This document shows positions 12,049 through 23,996 of a stretch of DNA of 64,000 nt, piece after piece; the first letter of the stretch is position 1, and the number at the start of each line of letters is the position of its first letter. The notes beneath the pieces are model-generated. The model was given only the letters and a program-made list of their open reading frames with translations, did no database searches and was not told the origin of the DNA. The stretch lies in contig JAVYIG010002377.1 of NCBI GenBank assembly GCA_035222895.1, positions 162,501-226,500 on the forward strand, given 5' to 3'. Origin of the DNA: Strongylocentrotus droebachiensis (taxonomy: Eukaryota; Echinodermata; Echinoidea; Camarodonta; Strongylocentrotidae). The position numbers were made by a program, and so were the translations under genes.

Positions 12049-12495
12049 TAGGGACTTTCAGAAATGCACGTCAAGAGATTTGACTGCAACGTGTGACGTC
12101 ATTTTAAGGCACTGCGCCTGCGTCACGTGGTCTCAGTCGGCGATCGAGAATGCGTCAACCTTGATTTTCCTAAATCTAGTACATGCAATACATACATACA
12201 TATTGACATTTATAAAGCGCCTTTACATGCTGAAATGTGTAGAACAGGTGTCACATGCACACGTTCTACACATATTTACATATTAGCAGTGAAGGGATGT
12301 TCTTTTGTTGAGGGTAGAATGAGGAATGTCCTCTTTCTTTGTCCGTGATGTTTATTGTGTTACTTCCTGCATGCATATCGTCGAGTGCAATCTAAAAGAT
12401 TTCTAATTGTAGCCAACATGGGCAGTTAAGTACGTTGACACGCATGATCAGTCGGCGTTCGTCGTGTTCTCGTTCACTCATTCTAAAAGTCCCTA
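12049..12495. mobile_element. Possible short TIR element
   Basis: Begins TAGGGACTTTCAGAAATG and ends CATTCTAAAAGTCCCTA, an inverted repeat of about 10-18 bp. No flanking duplication is obvious. Open frames inside (12080-12348) are unconvincing. Confidence 0.5.
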
Positions 12496-12498
12496 ATA

Positions 12499-12646
12499 GC
12501 TAGGCGTTGTGGCGTGCGCCTGTATTCTAGCTAACTGTGGAAGTTACAAACTGATTCAGCCAACGGCGCAGGTTCGAAACTGAGTGACGTCTTTCGGATG
12601 GTGACGTTTAAATAGTCCAGTAGACGGTACCATATACCATGTACAT
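12499..12646 (+). mobile_element. SINE with 7SL-like (Alu-domain-like) head
   Basis: Starts GCTAGGCGTTGTGGCGTGCG followed by CCTGTATTCTAGCTAACT, which lines up with the 5' Alu domain of 7SL RNA (GC..GGCG..GTGGCG....CCTGTA..C..GCTA). A B-box-like GGTTCGAAACT lies at about 12571-12581 and the core word GTCTTTCGGATGGTGACGTT follows. It runs into the foldback at 12647. It could be a 7SL pseudogene or a chance resemblance of a tRNA-type SINE. Confidence 0.45.
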
Positions 12647-15208
12647 GACCTGGAAAAGTTGATAAGTACAAGGTTTTGTTGTTGATTCATGTTCTAGATG
12701 GGTATTGAAGTAAATTCAGCTTGGTTGCCAGCTTGGCAACCTTGGGCAACTTTTTTAATAGCCATATTAGCATAATCATCTAATTACCATATGTGCAATA
12801 TGTAATAATGTTGCTAATCTCAATCCAGGAAGCCTGAAAACATGGATAATACGACTTTTCAAGGGTTTTCTATGACAAGGAATCCATTTATGGCACCAAT
12901 TTTTATTTGTAAGTAATACAATTGTCTTAAAAAGCATAATTAGCATAATATGTACAATGTATGGACTTCATTGTCATTGTTTATCTATAAAGCCTAAAAA
13001 TGGTGCAATGCAACATTGTAAATCACTTTTGAAAGATTAATCATTAATTCATGAGAAGATATTCCATGTATATGTAGTATAATTAGCCTAATTAGCATAA
13101 TAATCTAATTAGCATATATGTGCAATATGTAATAATGTTGCTTATCTTAATCCAGGAAGCCTGAAAACATGAATAATATGACTTTTCCAGGGTTTTATAT
13201 GATGAGAAATTCATTTATGACACCAGTTTTTTTATTCCAAGTAATGCAATTGTCTTAAAATAGCACAATGAGCATAATGACCTAATAAGCATGCGTACAA
13301 TATATGGACTTCATTGTCATTGTTTATCTATAAAGCCTAAAAATGGTGCACTGCAACCTTGTAAATGACCTTTTGAAAGACTACACATTAATTCATTAGA
13401 AGATATTCAATGTTGAGGTCGTATAATTAGCCTAATTAGCATATACACTGTATGTGCAATATGTAATAATGTTGCTAATCTTAATCCAGGAAGACTGAAA
13501 ACATGGATAATATGACTTTTCCATGGTTTTCCATGACGAGGGATTCAGTTGTGATACCAGTTTTTATTTTAAAGTAATGCAATTGGCTTAATATGTAATT
13601 ATTGTACTAATTAGCATATTTGTAGAATATCAATTATTTGGGACTCATTTAGCTTCACAAATTGTATGTCCAATGTGGTGGTTATCTTGGTTGCAAGGCA
13701 ATGTTGTCGAACCTCATAAAATGTCTAGGAAATGACGGGGTCATCATACGCGTTGGAGGTTGGGCTTCAGTCATTGGATTTAGAGAGACAGTCGGAAACA
13801 CACTGAAGATGGTTAAAGCAGATGATAGTGATGGAAATGATGATGTGGTGAGACAAGTACGTATGTAGGCCAGGGATGTTTAATACAACGAGTACGAACT
13901 ATGATCTGTCTATGTTATGTTTACCAAAGCTAGAACCATTGAAAGTACAAGCCCGACGTTGCTCAAGCTTGTGGCAGAATTCTTGGAAAAGTCATATTAT
14001 CCAGGTTTTCAGGCTTCCTAAATTTAGATTAACAACATTAATACATATTGATCATATATGCTAATTAGATTATTATGCCAATCAGGTTAATTATACTACA
14101 TCTACATGGAATATGTTCTTGTGAATTAATGATTAGTCTTTCAAAAATGATTTACAATGTTGCATTGCACCATGTTTAGGCTTTATAGATAAACAATGAC
14201 ATTGAAGTCCATATATTGTACACATGCTTATTAGCTCATTATGCTCATTGTGCTATTTAAGACAATTGCATTACTTGGAATCAAAAACTGGTGTCATAAA
14301 TGAATTCCTTATCATAGAAAACCCTGGAAAAGTCATATTATCCATGTTTTCAGGCTTCCTAAATTTAGATTAACAACATCAATACATATTGCTCATATAT
14401 GCTATTTAGATTATTATGCTAATTAGGTTAATTATACTACATCTACATGGAATATCTTCTCATGAATTAATGATTAGTCTTTCAAAAGTGATTTATAATG
14501 TTGCATTGCACCATTTTTAGGCTTTATAGATAAACAATGACAATGAAGTCCATATATTGTACGCATGCTCATTATGCTCATTGTGCTATTTAAGACAATT
14601 GCATTACTTGGAATCAAAAACTGGTGTCATAAATGAATTCCTCATCATAGAAAACCCTGAATAAGTCATATTATCCATGTTTTCAGGCTTCCTGGATTAA
14701 GATTAGCAACATTATTACATATTGCACATATATGCTAATTAGATTATTAAACTAATTAGGCTAATTATACTACATATACATGGAATATCTTCTCATGAAT
14801 TAATGATTAATCTTTCAAAAGTGATTTACAATGTTGCATTGCACCATTTTTAGGCTTTATAGATAAACAATGACAATGAAGTCCATATATATTGTACATA
14901 TTATGCTAATTAAGATATTTAAGACAATTGTATTACTTAAAAATAAAAATTGGTGTCATAAATGGATTCCTTGTCATAGAAAACCCTTGAAAAGTCATAT
15001 TATCCATGTTTTCATGCTTCCTGGATTGAGATTAGCAACATTATTACATATTGCACATAATATTATGCTTATTAGATGATTATGCTAATATGGCTATTGA
15101 AAAAGTTGCCCAAGGTTGCCAAGCTGGCAACCAAGCTGAATTTACTTCAATACCCGTTTAGAACACATATCAACAAAAAAAACTTGTACTTATCAACTTT
15201 TCCAGGTC
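12647..15208. mobile_element. 2.56 kb foldback element made of inverted tandem monomers
   Basis: Outer arms: GACCTGGAAAAGTTGATAAG at 12647 pairs with CTTATCAACTTTTCCAGGTC ending at 15208. Next inside comes GCTTGGTTGCCAGCTTGGCA, paired with its complement near 15118-15137. Each arm then carries ~330 bp monomers, marked by ATCCAGGAAGCCTGAAAACA at about 12825, 13151 and 13484 in the left arm, and in inverted form by GTCATATTAT at 13991, 14332, 14665 and 14994 (spacing 341, 333, 329). The loop (about 13640-13980) is single copy and contains an unrecognised 68-codon frame at 13662-13868. No transposase. The architecture resembles foldback (TU-like) elements described in sea urchins. Confidence 0.85.
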
Positions 15209-15845
15209 TGAAAAACTTCTACAGGACTAAAAGGTCGGTCCCCAGACGTAAATAATCATATCTGATTGATACACGTCTGTAAAAACCCAATACACACACA
15301 CATAGATATATATTGTCTCATTGCATAATCTCATTTTATGCATTTGGCAAGTTTGAAGGCCCCAATTTGAGTAGAGTGCAGCTTATTACTGTTTCAATGA
15401 AAATGTCTATAATTAAGTTAATATTCGTCAATCTCCCTCGCTTCCCCTCATTTCTTTTCCAACCATTTTTCTAGCCCGGTGGATTTGGTGAACTTTGACC
15501 GTTTTACAAGGCTGAACTTCAAGAAATGAATGCAAACTTATTGGAGAAAGCAAAATATTTCAATACGTCTGTCAATATTGACCCACTTGGTACAATATAG
15601 TGCACCATTCATAATAAACGGACTTCCGACTTCCTTCTCTATGACATGTCGAGAAGGGATTACAATACTGGTAGGCAGTCGAGTAGTAGTCATACTTGCC
15701 AATACCACATACCAAAGTACCGATGTAAACGGCTGATTTTGTTGTAAGTTTTATTTTCAGGATTTTTTTTCACGGTAATTTTTCGAGAATAAAGACATGG
15801 TAGATGCTGCTTGTAAGTGTCGGCTTGCATGGTAATGTAGATAAA
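15209..15845. other. Intergenic, nothing recognised
   Basis: No coding frame, RNA gene or element seen between the foldback and the hairpin at 15846. Confidence 0.5.
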
Positions 15846-15888
15846 GTAGGTTTGCGGTTGCACACACAAGGTGCAACCGCAAACCTAC
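15846..15888. repeat. Perfect 18-bp hairpin with 7-nt loop
   Basis: GTAGGTTTGCGGTTGCAC, loop ACACAAG, then the exact complement GTGCAACCGCAAACCTAC. Probably the core of a small palindromic element; function unknown. Confidence 0.9.
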
Positions 15889-15952
15889 TGTATAAAGACA
15901 TTGTAGTTAGAGGCCTACCAGTGAAGAAGTACAGTACAAGCAGTCAACCTAG

Positions 15953-16188
15953 GGCCAAATAAAAAAAAATACATGTTTAGCGTCCTGTTTATTGAAAAAT
16001 AGGAAGAAGGAGGCCCTTTTTTTTCTTTTTCAAAATGGCCTTCCACATTTTTTTTTTTTAATCAGAAATAGATCTATTTTAGCAGTGTTTTTCATGTGTT
16101 TTTTCTTTAAAAAAACAAAAATCAAAAACAAAAATCAAAAAAAGGAGCGGGCGGGGACGCTAAACATGTATATATTTTTGTAATGGCC
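15953..16188. mobile_element. Short TIR element with ~33-bp arms
   Basis: Left arm GGCCAAATA(A)n followed by TACATGTTTAGCGTCC. Right arm GGGGACGCTAAACATGTATA followed by TATTTTTGTAATGGCC. The interior is A/T-rich and non-coding. Confidence 0.7.
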
Positions 16189-16490
16189 TTAGTTATAAGA
16201 AGCCTGAAGTAGTAGTTCAGGCTCCCACCATAGACGCCTTCAAAACCAGGCTTGATCGTTGATGGAAGGAACAGTGTTATATCTCCCAATACTCTTTGAT
16301 TCTTTTGATTTCTTCGCTCCTGGGACATTGTACATGGTACATTGTCCAGTCCCCCTGCCTCCCTGACTTGTATAAAATGAGAATGATTATTAAAGAGAAT
16401 GAGTACATGAAGATAGACCAAGAAGATAGAACTGGAAGTTCGACTGCTGTCTCAGCATTCTTCTAGTATTTGCGGTATTAAAAGGTAAAG
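16189..16490 (+). repeat. LINE C-terminal remnant
   Basis: Plus-strand translation gives VVQAPTIDAFKTRLDR, the C-terminal signature seen in many CR1-like ORF2 proteins (APTVNAFKNRLD type). The final part (GACTGCTGTCTCAGCATTCT) resembles 36515-36560, so both are the same family. Confidence 0.6.
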
Positions 16491-18079
16491 GTATAGAAAA
16501 CTATCATATCAATTACGCACCCCGCCCCGTCCAAAAACATGCATTAAACACTCACACGCGCACGCTTTAAAAAAAATATTATTAATGATAGTGGTAATTC
16601 AATGTAAAATCAAGACAATCTTACCATGAATTTGTTCTTCAGAGTATCGAAAAGTGCCACAAAGGCCTACTGAAGGGGGCTGAACACATTGAGACACGAA
16701 CATTAACGAGATTTCGTAAACACGTACAAACTCAACGCTATAGTTTGCCCAGTCTGAAATCCAACTCCAAAATCCGCAGCCGATATCTTTTGCTTATAAC
16801 AGGTGTGGCGACCTTTCAAATGACGCTTTACCCTTCAAATCAAAGAACAAAAATAAATGAGTTTTATTTCAAAAAACTGGATCACACCCTCCATCAGCAC
16901 ACTTCAATGTCAAAAATAGAACTTCATCACATGATTGTTGTTGTTGTCAGGTTTATAAGGCTGTCCAATCTGAAAAGATTTGTTTCCGCATGTTCTCGGC
17001 GCAGAAATATGTACCCCTGACAATCAACGATTGTTACCCTCCGTTCACTCATGCATATCACTTTGAGTGATGAATTCACGCTTCCAAAATGAAAGCACGT
17101 TAGTAGTAAAGACAAAAAAGGCGAGGAAAAAGACCATGATACGACGTAATGAATTCACCTCGGTTAATGGCCCCAGATTGCGTAGGCTTACGGTTTCGTA
17201 TGAGGCGCAGACAACGTTTCAATCAAGCAATGCGTTTCTGAGTGCGAGAGAGAGAGAAAAATGAGAGAGAGAGAGAGAGAGTGAGTCCTTTGTACTGTAA
17301 AGTAATTATAATTCATCTATAACCAAAATAAATTAACAAACCAATCACCCGAAAATCACTACCAGACTAAAATCAATCCACCCTCCCCAAACTCCAATTA
17401 AAATAGACAGAGCACTAAATAAATGGATCTCAGGTGAAGTACAGTATGGCCGTAATATATGCGACATCATTTAAGAGCAGGTTGAATATTCAAAAAGAAA
17501 ATGGTTGGAATATAAATAAGAGAACCAATGAAAAGTAAGAAGTGGAGGTGCCTAATGACCATGAATAATGAATAAGAACCGAACAAATAGACAAATACCT
17601 GAGCTGGAAGGCTTTGTTATGCAGTGGGGAGATAAATGAAAGAGGGGAATTAGGTAGAGTAATTGAATTAAATGAATATGTAAATTAATACAAAATTAGT
17701 ACGCAAATAAAGTGAAGTGAATATGTATAGGGAGAAGAGACTGACGAAACAAATTAATTTTTAATAGAACCGTTTATTAACATATTCAAATTGTGGATGT
17801 TTCCTTCTCGGGGACCTACAGTGATGAGGTATTTCATTAACCTGTTATTGATGAATGAACTACAATACTTGGAATCCAGTCTGCATACGTTATTTGTTGC
17901 TATGTTGGGCAAGCTTCAGCATGGAAAGAACAACCTTTGTTTTAAAAGTACGGATACAATTTGAATATGTTAGTAAACCGGTTTATTCGGTCAAGTAAAT
18001 GAATACGAAATGAGTCAGTAAATGATGTGAAATGAATATGCATACAGAGAAGAGACTATTATTAAAGAAACATAATGTA
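16491..18079. other. Intergenic, nothing recognised beyond a (GA)n run
   Basis: A (GA)n run lies at 17244-17282. Open frames at 16745-17264 lack start context, splice sites or known motifs. Confidence 0.5.
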
Positions 18080-18528
18080 ATAGGCCATTTTCGTAACCAA
18101 ATTTAATGCATAAGTCTTTGTGAAGTGCCTCAATACAAATTATTTCATTCACCTGATAAAAATAGTAGTATTTCAATAGTCAGAATGCAAACTGCATATA
18201 TTAAGTGTTGCTAGGTAGGTCAAGACATTGGCCCGAATTCACAAAGGAGGTTTGTCGACAAACCTCCTTTTGTTATTTACAAACCAGGTTTGTAAAAAAC
18301 GCGTCAAAACGCGTCATATGACGTACATAAACCTCGGTTTGTCGACAAACCTCCTTTGTGAATTCGGGCCATAATGTTTGTCCTACCTGGCAACAACTAA
18401 TTTATGCAGTTCGAATTCTGTCTATTGAAATACTATTATTCTTATCAGGTGAATGAAATAATTTGTATTGAGGCACTTCACAAAGACGTATGCTTTAAAT
18501 TTGGTTACATTACGAAAATAGCCTATTG
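18080..18528. mobile_element. Foldback element family C, copy 2 (carries a nested element)
   Basis: Left TAGGCCATTTTCGTAAC and right GTTACATTACGAAAATAGCC termini. Arms contain GTGCCTCAATACAAATTATT and AATTTGTATTGAGGCAC. The palindrome centre is split by a second palindromic element at 18230-18370. Confidence 0.85.
18230..18370. mobile_element. Palindromic element family F, nested copy
   Basis: Bounded by GGCCCGAATTCACAAAGGAG and its inverse CTCCTTTGTGAATTCGGGCC. Contains GGTTTGTCGACAAACC palindromes. A second copy occurs at 53298-53475 in an ADAM17 intron. Confidence 0.85.
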
Positions 18529-19289
18529 CAACAAATTCAAGTATGCAAGGAGTCACTTATTAACGCGTTGTTTTATCAGTGAGTAGTAATATATTATGAA
18601 AGACATCGAATAGCCGGTTCAAAGGGACACATCAGCCCCCCTCCCCTCTTCTATTCCCATATTGTTGCTCTTGATGTCAAGTTGTTGAAAACATCGTCGT
18701 CTTTTTTGTTCTTCTTCTTCTTTTCTCTGTTGTCTTTGGGAGGTGGTGGTGGTGGTGATGGTTGGGGCAAATCCATCAATCTGCTCATCCATTCAATAAT
18801 GTTTTCAAAATGTAATTGATAACTACACTGGTGTTAAAAAAGCCCCGCCCCATCCAAGTTTAAAATCCAAGATTCGGCACTAAATAATTGAATCATTAAG
18901 TTCCCCGCTCCCGCAGCCACTTCGATCCGTACATGGTTTAATTCGAGACTAGAAACAATGCATTCGTATCGCTCATCATATCATAGTTGTAGCAATGCTA
19001 TTAACTCTGCAGTAACTTATATTACAACGGACGATCGTAACACAAGCATCTGAGGTTGGGAAAACTATTATATTTAGTGAATGGTGAAATGGGCTATCCT
19101 TTCTCAAGAGTATTATTTATTCATTGTATGTTATTGAATAAGAATGTTAAAAAATACAATTAAATTAATAAATAAATGATAAACAAGAGAGCAAGCAAAA
19201 CAAACAAGCATTCTATTTTCTTTCCAAGAACCGTGGCTTCTTCATGTTCTTTGAGATAACGAGTAAGAGAGATATGATTGTTTCATTAA
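18529..19289. other. Intergenic, nothing recognised
   Basis: AT-rich, with a TTC/GGT low-complexity stretch at 18700-18760. No coding signal. Confidence 0.5.
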
Positions 19290-19792
19290 AGGTAATACAA
19301 AGTTTTGGTATGGGGTCATGAATTTGGTTCAAATGAAAATATTGGAAGCATATGCGATCCTACAATATTCAGTGATCGTTGTCGCGGTCGAAATCGACTC
19401 TAAAGTTATGAAATTGTAAATAATAAACACTTTATGTTGAATAGCTCCCTCTCAAGGTCAAGATATTAATTAAGCCATAAAACAATGTTTATTGACTAAA
19501 ATCGACCGATTAGATATTCCCGTTCGGAAATTATATACCACAACTACATATTCTGAGATTTTCATGGTCGCAGCTACCATTGTACGGCCGTAGGAGCTTT
19601 TTTTGAAATTTATCAAAATTTACCGGGAGCACCGGTAAATCTTTATATTCAATTTTTCTCGAAAGCAGAAGTGTTTTGGGGGCTGAAATTTCTGGTGCTT
19701 TTAATACATCCACAGGGGCATCAAAATATATCAAAATTGTAAAGATTCACTATCCATCCATTTTCAAAATTTCCCAAAACTTTGTAATACCT
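19290..19792. mobile_element. TIR element family B, full-length copy (TTAA target duplication)
   Basis: TTAA at 19286-19289 and 19793-19796. Termini are AGGTAATACAAAGTTTTGG and CCAAAACTTTGTAATACCT, matching at 18 of 19 positions. About 503 bp, no transposase; the interior includes a minus-strand frame (19531-19734) without known motif. Partial copies at 4216-4487 and 22693-22766. Confidence 0.85.
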
Positions 19793-20547
19793 TTAAGATG
19801 AACAGCTAAAAGTGGTATGTTCATGTGCTTCATGTATTATCGAACCACCAGATTCATTGCTAAACTTTGTATAACTTTACTAATTATTGCTTTTCAGATG
19901 TATTGGACACAAAAACTCATTTTGTGCCTCTCTGTAATATATAATCCTGAACCCGCCACTGGCCATCATCAAATTCTTAACCATTACACGTATTCTGTAA
20001 TGAAAGACTAAACGCGAACTATCATTATCATTAGTCACTTTGATGGAAGTTGACAACTTTGAGAGGTGGCTTTCAGATTGTGATCGAATATACAATTCTG
20101 ATTTGCTACGTGTTTGAAATTCAAAGACAATATATCATACTACGTGCATAAAGAAATTTTAATTAGGGACCTGTATTTCCAGGACCCCCATAATATATCG
20201 AAGGCAATTTCCAGAAAAACTGCATAATTGTTACTTAATTTCAATAAGGTAAGGTATCTATTCAAAACATGCCTTTTCGTTTGTAATAAAGAGGTTGATA
20301 TAAAAAAAAAAATTATTCGTTTACATAAATGCTTTTTCATTCGTAATAACAAGTTGGTATATTCGTTTAACAGCTAATGACTTTTCGTTTGTATTTTTAA
20401 AAAGTTGGTATAGAAAACGTGTACTCGTTGATAGAAAATGCTTATTCCATTTTTAATACAAATCTGATATAAAACTCTTATTTGTTGATTAAATTGCTTA
20501 TTCGTATATGGGGAATCTGTCAATTTGCAAACTACGAGTATTATCTA
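19793..20547. other. Intergenic, nothing recognised
   Basis: Contains a loose repetition of TCGTTTGTAATAA-like words at 20277-20420 (several degenerate units of about 60 bp). No gene. Confidence 0.45.
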
Positions 20548-20994
20548 AAGGTCTGGTGAAATCCAAATATAAGTTGATGTGCAGGGCTGCATAAAACTCA
20601 TATTTTTGTAATTCAAACAGGTGGTCACCTGAGCTGACCACCTGTTTACAATAGACCATACAATACCAACATAGGAGTTGCTATGTCAGACGTGCTTTAG
20701 CATCACCAGGAAAATAAAGGTGATGTGGAAGTATTGTATGAAAGCATGCAGTTTTTGTGTGAGCATAATGCTGAGCTGGGGGAAGTTACATACCACTGCC
20801 TCTTGTTAGCTCACTAATAATTGACCGATGATCATTAGGGAATGATATCTGGAGCATTGTTTTTAGGGTGGAGCTTAGCACGTCTGAGAAAAATATTTTT
20901 AAATATATTTGGATGTTTGAATAACAAAATATGAGTTATATGGAGCCCTGCACATTCGCATGAATCAACCTATATTTGGATTTCACCCGACCTT
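20548..20994. mobile_element. TIR/foldback element with internal perfect hairpin
   Basis: Outer arms of about 70 bp: AAGGTCTGGTGAAATCCAAA and TTTGGATTTCACCCGACCTT. At the inner end of the left arm lies a perfect hairpin: AAACAGGTGGTCA, CCTGAGC loop, TGACCACCTGTTT. No coding capacity. Confidence 0.8.
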
Positions 20995-21640
20995 TTTAAT
21001 GTTTCCTATAATGATTTTGAAGGAATCTATTTCTCAGCTGTTTTGGGTACAATTAAAATCTCGATTTCTGTTATACCGGAAGATGCTCTGATATAGGGAA
21101 TAATAAAGATGTGTTACTGCGTATTACTCTCAAAGACCCTAGTTTTGCTTTCCCGCTGTTTTTCTCAGTATTCTTCACGATCGGTTTTCTGCGCTCGTCA
21201 ACGGCCAGTAGCGCGTAGATAATTTACGGAAGTGCCTTTGTTTCAATGAATCTTTCTTTTACGATGTCGTTATCCATTCATCTATACCGGTATCGTAATG
21301 GCTTCATCTAATTACTATCTCGTGCTACCCCCATTACTCTAATCACCGAATGTAAGGGTGTGTTTGCACAAAGAGCAAAAGCGCCTCGTCTAAACGGCTA
21401 AATTGAGCCACATTGGTTTTAAATATTAATCCGCTCTAATAGAGAGATCAGGAGACGTTAATGAGTCATTAATATAAACTTTAAAATCTGAAAAAAGGGT
21501 ATTGGCCTAATATTTTCCTGCATATAGTTTGTATCATTGTATTAGTTTTAGTGCCTCTATATCTCTTTAAAAAAAATTAATCTTTACGTTCTATATTAAG
21601 ACGGATAAGGCCAGGCAAAAGCGCATATAGACGTATCACA
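20995..21640. other. Intergenic, nothing recognised
   Basis: No coding frame or repeat recognised. Confidence 0.45.
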
Positions 21641-21900
21641 ATCTTTATTCAATTCAATTCAATTCGTTTTATTAAACCATTTAAAATCAAAAACAGTATA
21701 CAAATCATGCGTGTATGAACATTATTGATACAGTGTAAATGGTCAGGGTGCCCCTAAAAGCTAGGCTTAATATGGTATATTATACGATACTAAACATTTT
21801 CAATGACATCAACATTAAGCCTAGAACGGTATTTTTATCAAGAAAAGCGAAGCCTAACAAACAAGCAATAATACAAGAACACAAATAAAACATAACACTG
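21641..21900 (-). repeat. Probable LINE 3' end, minus orientation
   Basis: On the minus strand the segment ends in TTTAATAAAACGAATTGAATTGAA-like words, the AATAAA plus short tandem tail of a non-LTR retrotransposon. No ORF2 motif retained. Confidence 0.45.
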
Positions 21901-22692
21901 AGTGCTAGCAAGATCTCACGACATCTTTTCTTATAACCAAATATATTTTATCATTTCCAACAAACAACAGATCATTACCAATTTGCTTAACAATTTCCCG
22001 TGTTTTCTGCTAAAGATAAAACAAGAATTTAGCATAATATTCAATTCTAGGAGACATATTGTGTGGATACGTCATCAATGACGTACGTACATAAAGTGTT
22101 TACCACGTATACAAGACCGATGGGCATGTTGTCTCGTAGTAATACATGTGGAGTGTAAAGTGGAATGATCCATCATAATGACGTGAAAATCCGTGTTTGG
22201 AGACCCAATCAGTAACGATTGACCTGTTCTCGATTAGTATACATCCACTTAGGGGCGTAGATGCTGGGAAGGGGATGTATATGCTGTTTCCGAGTAATAT
22301 TCCCCCCCCCCCCCCCGGACAACTAAACGAAAAATCCATTAAACCCGAGTTAGGACAATAAGTCTCGATGACTCTTTCGAATCTGAAACATTAATTAATT
22401 AATACACCGTACTTATATAGCGCATATCACAATATGTCTCTAACTATGCGCTGTAAGAAAGAATAAGACGAAAATGTGGATAGAGTAACATAAGAAGAGT
22501 GAGATATGCTTAACATACTTCCTCTCGTTAACATTGGAAAGTATTTTTGAAAATAAATGTTTTATGACCAACAATTACCTTGTGAAATAATTTGAATAGG
22601 TAAAGTGAAAAGATCCCACAAGGAGACGGAGAGGGGACCTTCACAGATGTTTTTCTTTTAATATTTAAAAAAAATGTTCAAGCCCACTACGA
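21901..22692. other. Intergenic, nothing recognised
   Basis: C-run at 22303-22316; TATATAGCGCATATCACA at about 22415 resembles the 3' part of tRNA-type SINEs seen elsewhere in the window. No gene. Confidence 0.45.
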
Positions 22693-22766
22693 ATACAAAT
22701 ATATCAAAATTGTAAAGAATTACTATCCACCCAATTTTCAAAAATTCCCAAAACTTAGTATTACCT
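22693..22766. mobile_element. TIR element family B, solo right end
   Basis: ATATCAAAATTGTAAAGA through TTAGTATTACCT matches the last ~75 bp of the 19290-19792 copy and is followed by TTAA. Confidence 0.7.
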
Positions 22767-23539
22767 TTAAATTTATCATTCTAGCTCTTTTTCAAATAAA
22801 ATCGCTCTTTTTGTCGGTATTTATCGTTCCAGGTAAATAATTAAATGTTCGCAAATGGTCCACTTACATATTGGCTGCCCCCATATACGTTATCGTGCGG
22901 GGGCTCAGTCACGAGTAATGGCGATGTTAAACACGTATACCTTTCCTCTCACCACGACACTTATGTATTATTACTAATAGCGTATTATCCAGCAGAGGAC
23001 CGGGGCGGTGTACGCCCCTACTGCGGTATGTAGCTAAAACACTACTTTATTATGAATGGCTCGTTAGGTTGTCGCAAAATAGCTTTAATTATATATGTTA
23101 AGGACCACACTCGAAGTCCCTATCGCTGATGTGCCTCGGTGCGGGCAGCTAATTATTTTGTTTGGAAAAACCACAGATGAATAGCTATTTATCAGCCTTC
23201 TCGGTTCCATCAATAAAGAAAACGAACACCCGCCTACCCAGAAAATCACATTCTCATTAAATGTATGCATCCAAATGGGAATTTACAGAGAAAATAGACT
23301 GGAGTGAGAGAGAGGGGAAGGAAAAGAGAGGGAGATGAAACAGATACAGAAAGACATATAAGACAGGCAGAAGCCAAAACGGAGAAGGGAAGGCAAACAA
23401 AAATAGAGACATAGAGAGACCGAAGACAGAGAGAAAGTGAGATAGGGAATATGGGGATAAAATAGAAGCCTTTGAACATTTCTTAAGTGTTATTGTGAAT
23501 GTCAATTTTATTTCATGGTCCGTGTTTTACTTCAGTTCA
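22767..23539. other. Intergenic, purine-rich stretch only
   Basis: GA-rich low complexity at 23300-23450. Open frames there are Ser/Leu-rich artefacts. No gene. Confidence 0.5.
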
Positions 23540-23855
23540 AGACCATTTTTTGAAATGTAATCAAATGCAATGCATAAATCTTTGTTATGACTTGTAAGTG
23601 CCACGTTACAATTTATTTCATTCACCCGTTATAAAAAACTGTATTTCAATAGTCAGAATGCAAATTGCATACATTAACTGTTACTAGGTAGGACGAACAT
23701 TATGGCTTGTCCTACCTAACAACATGTAATATATGCAATTCACATTCTGAATTTTGAAATACACTTATTCGTGACAGGTGAATAAAGTAATTTATAACGA
23801 GGCACTTAACAAAGATTTTTGCATTGAATTTGATTACTTTTTGAAAATGGCCTAT
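23540..23855. mobile_element. Foldback element family C, copy 3
   Basis: Same arms as 6537 and 18080 (CAATAGTCAGAATGCAAATT; GGTAGGACGAACATTATGGC at the centre). The centre is intact here: GACGAACATTATGGCTTGTC without the nested family F element. Confidence 0.8.
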
Positions 23856-23996
23856 TCCGTTAATCCTTCGATCTAAAATCACATTTTACAAAAGGAAAAC
23901 TTTGACTTCAGACTAAACCCCTTTGTTAACCCTGATTTGAACAAAATCCTAAACCCAGCGACGGGTTTAAATTTCAGTAAAAATAACGGGCCTTAA

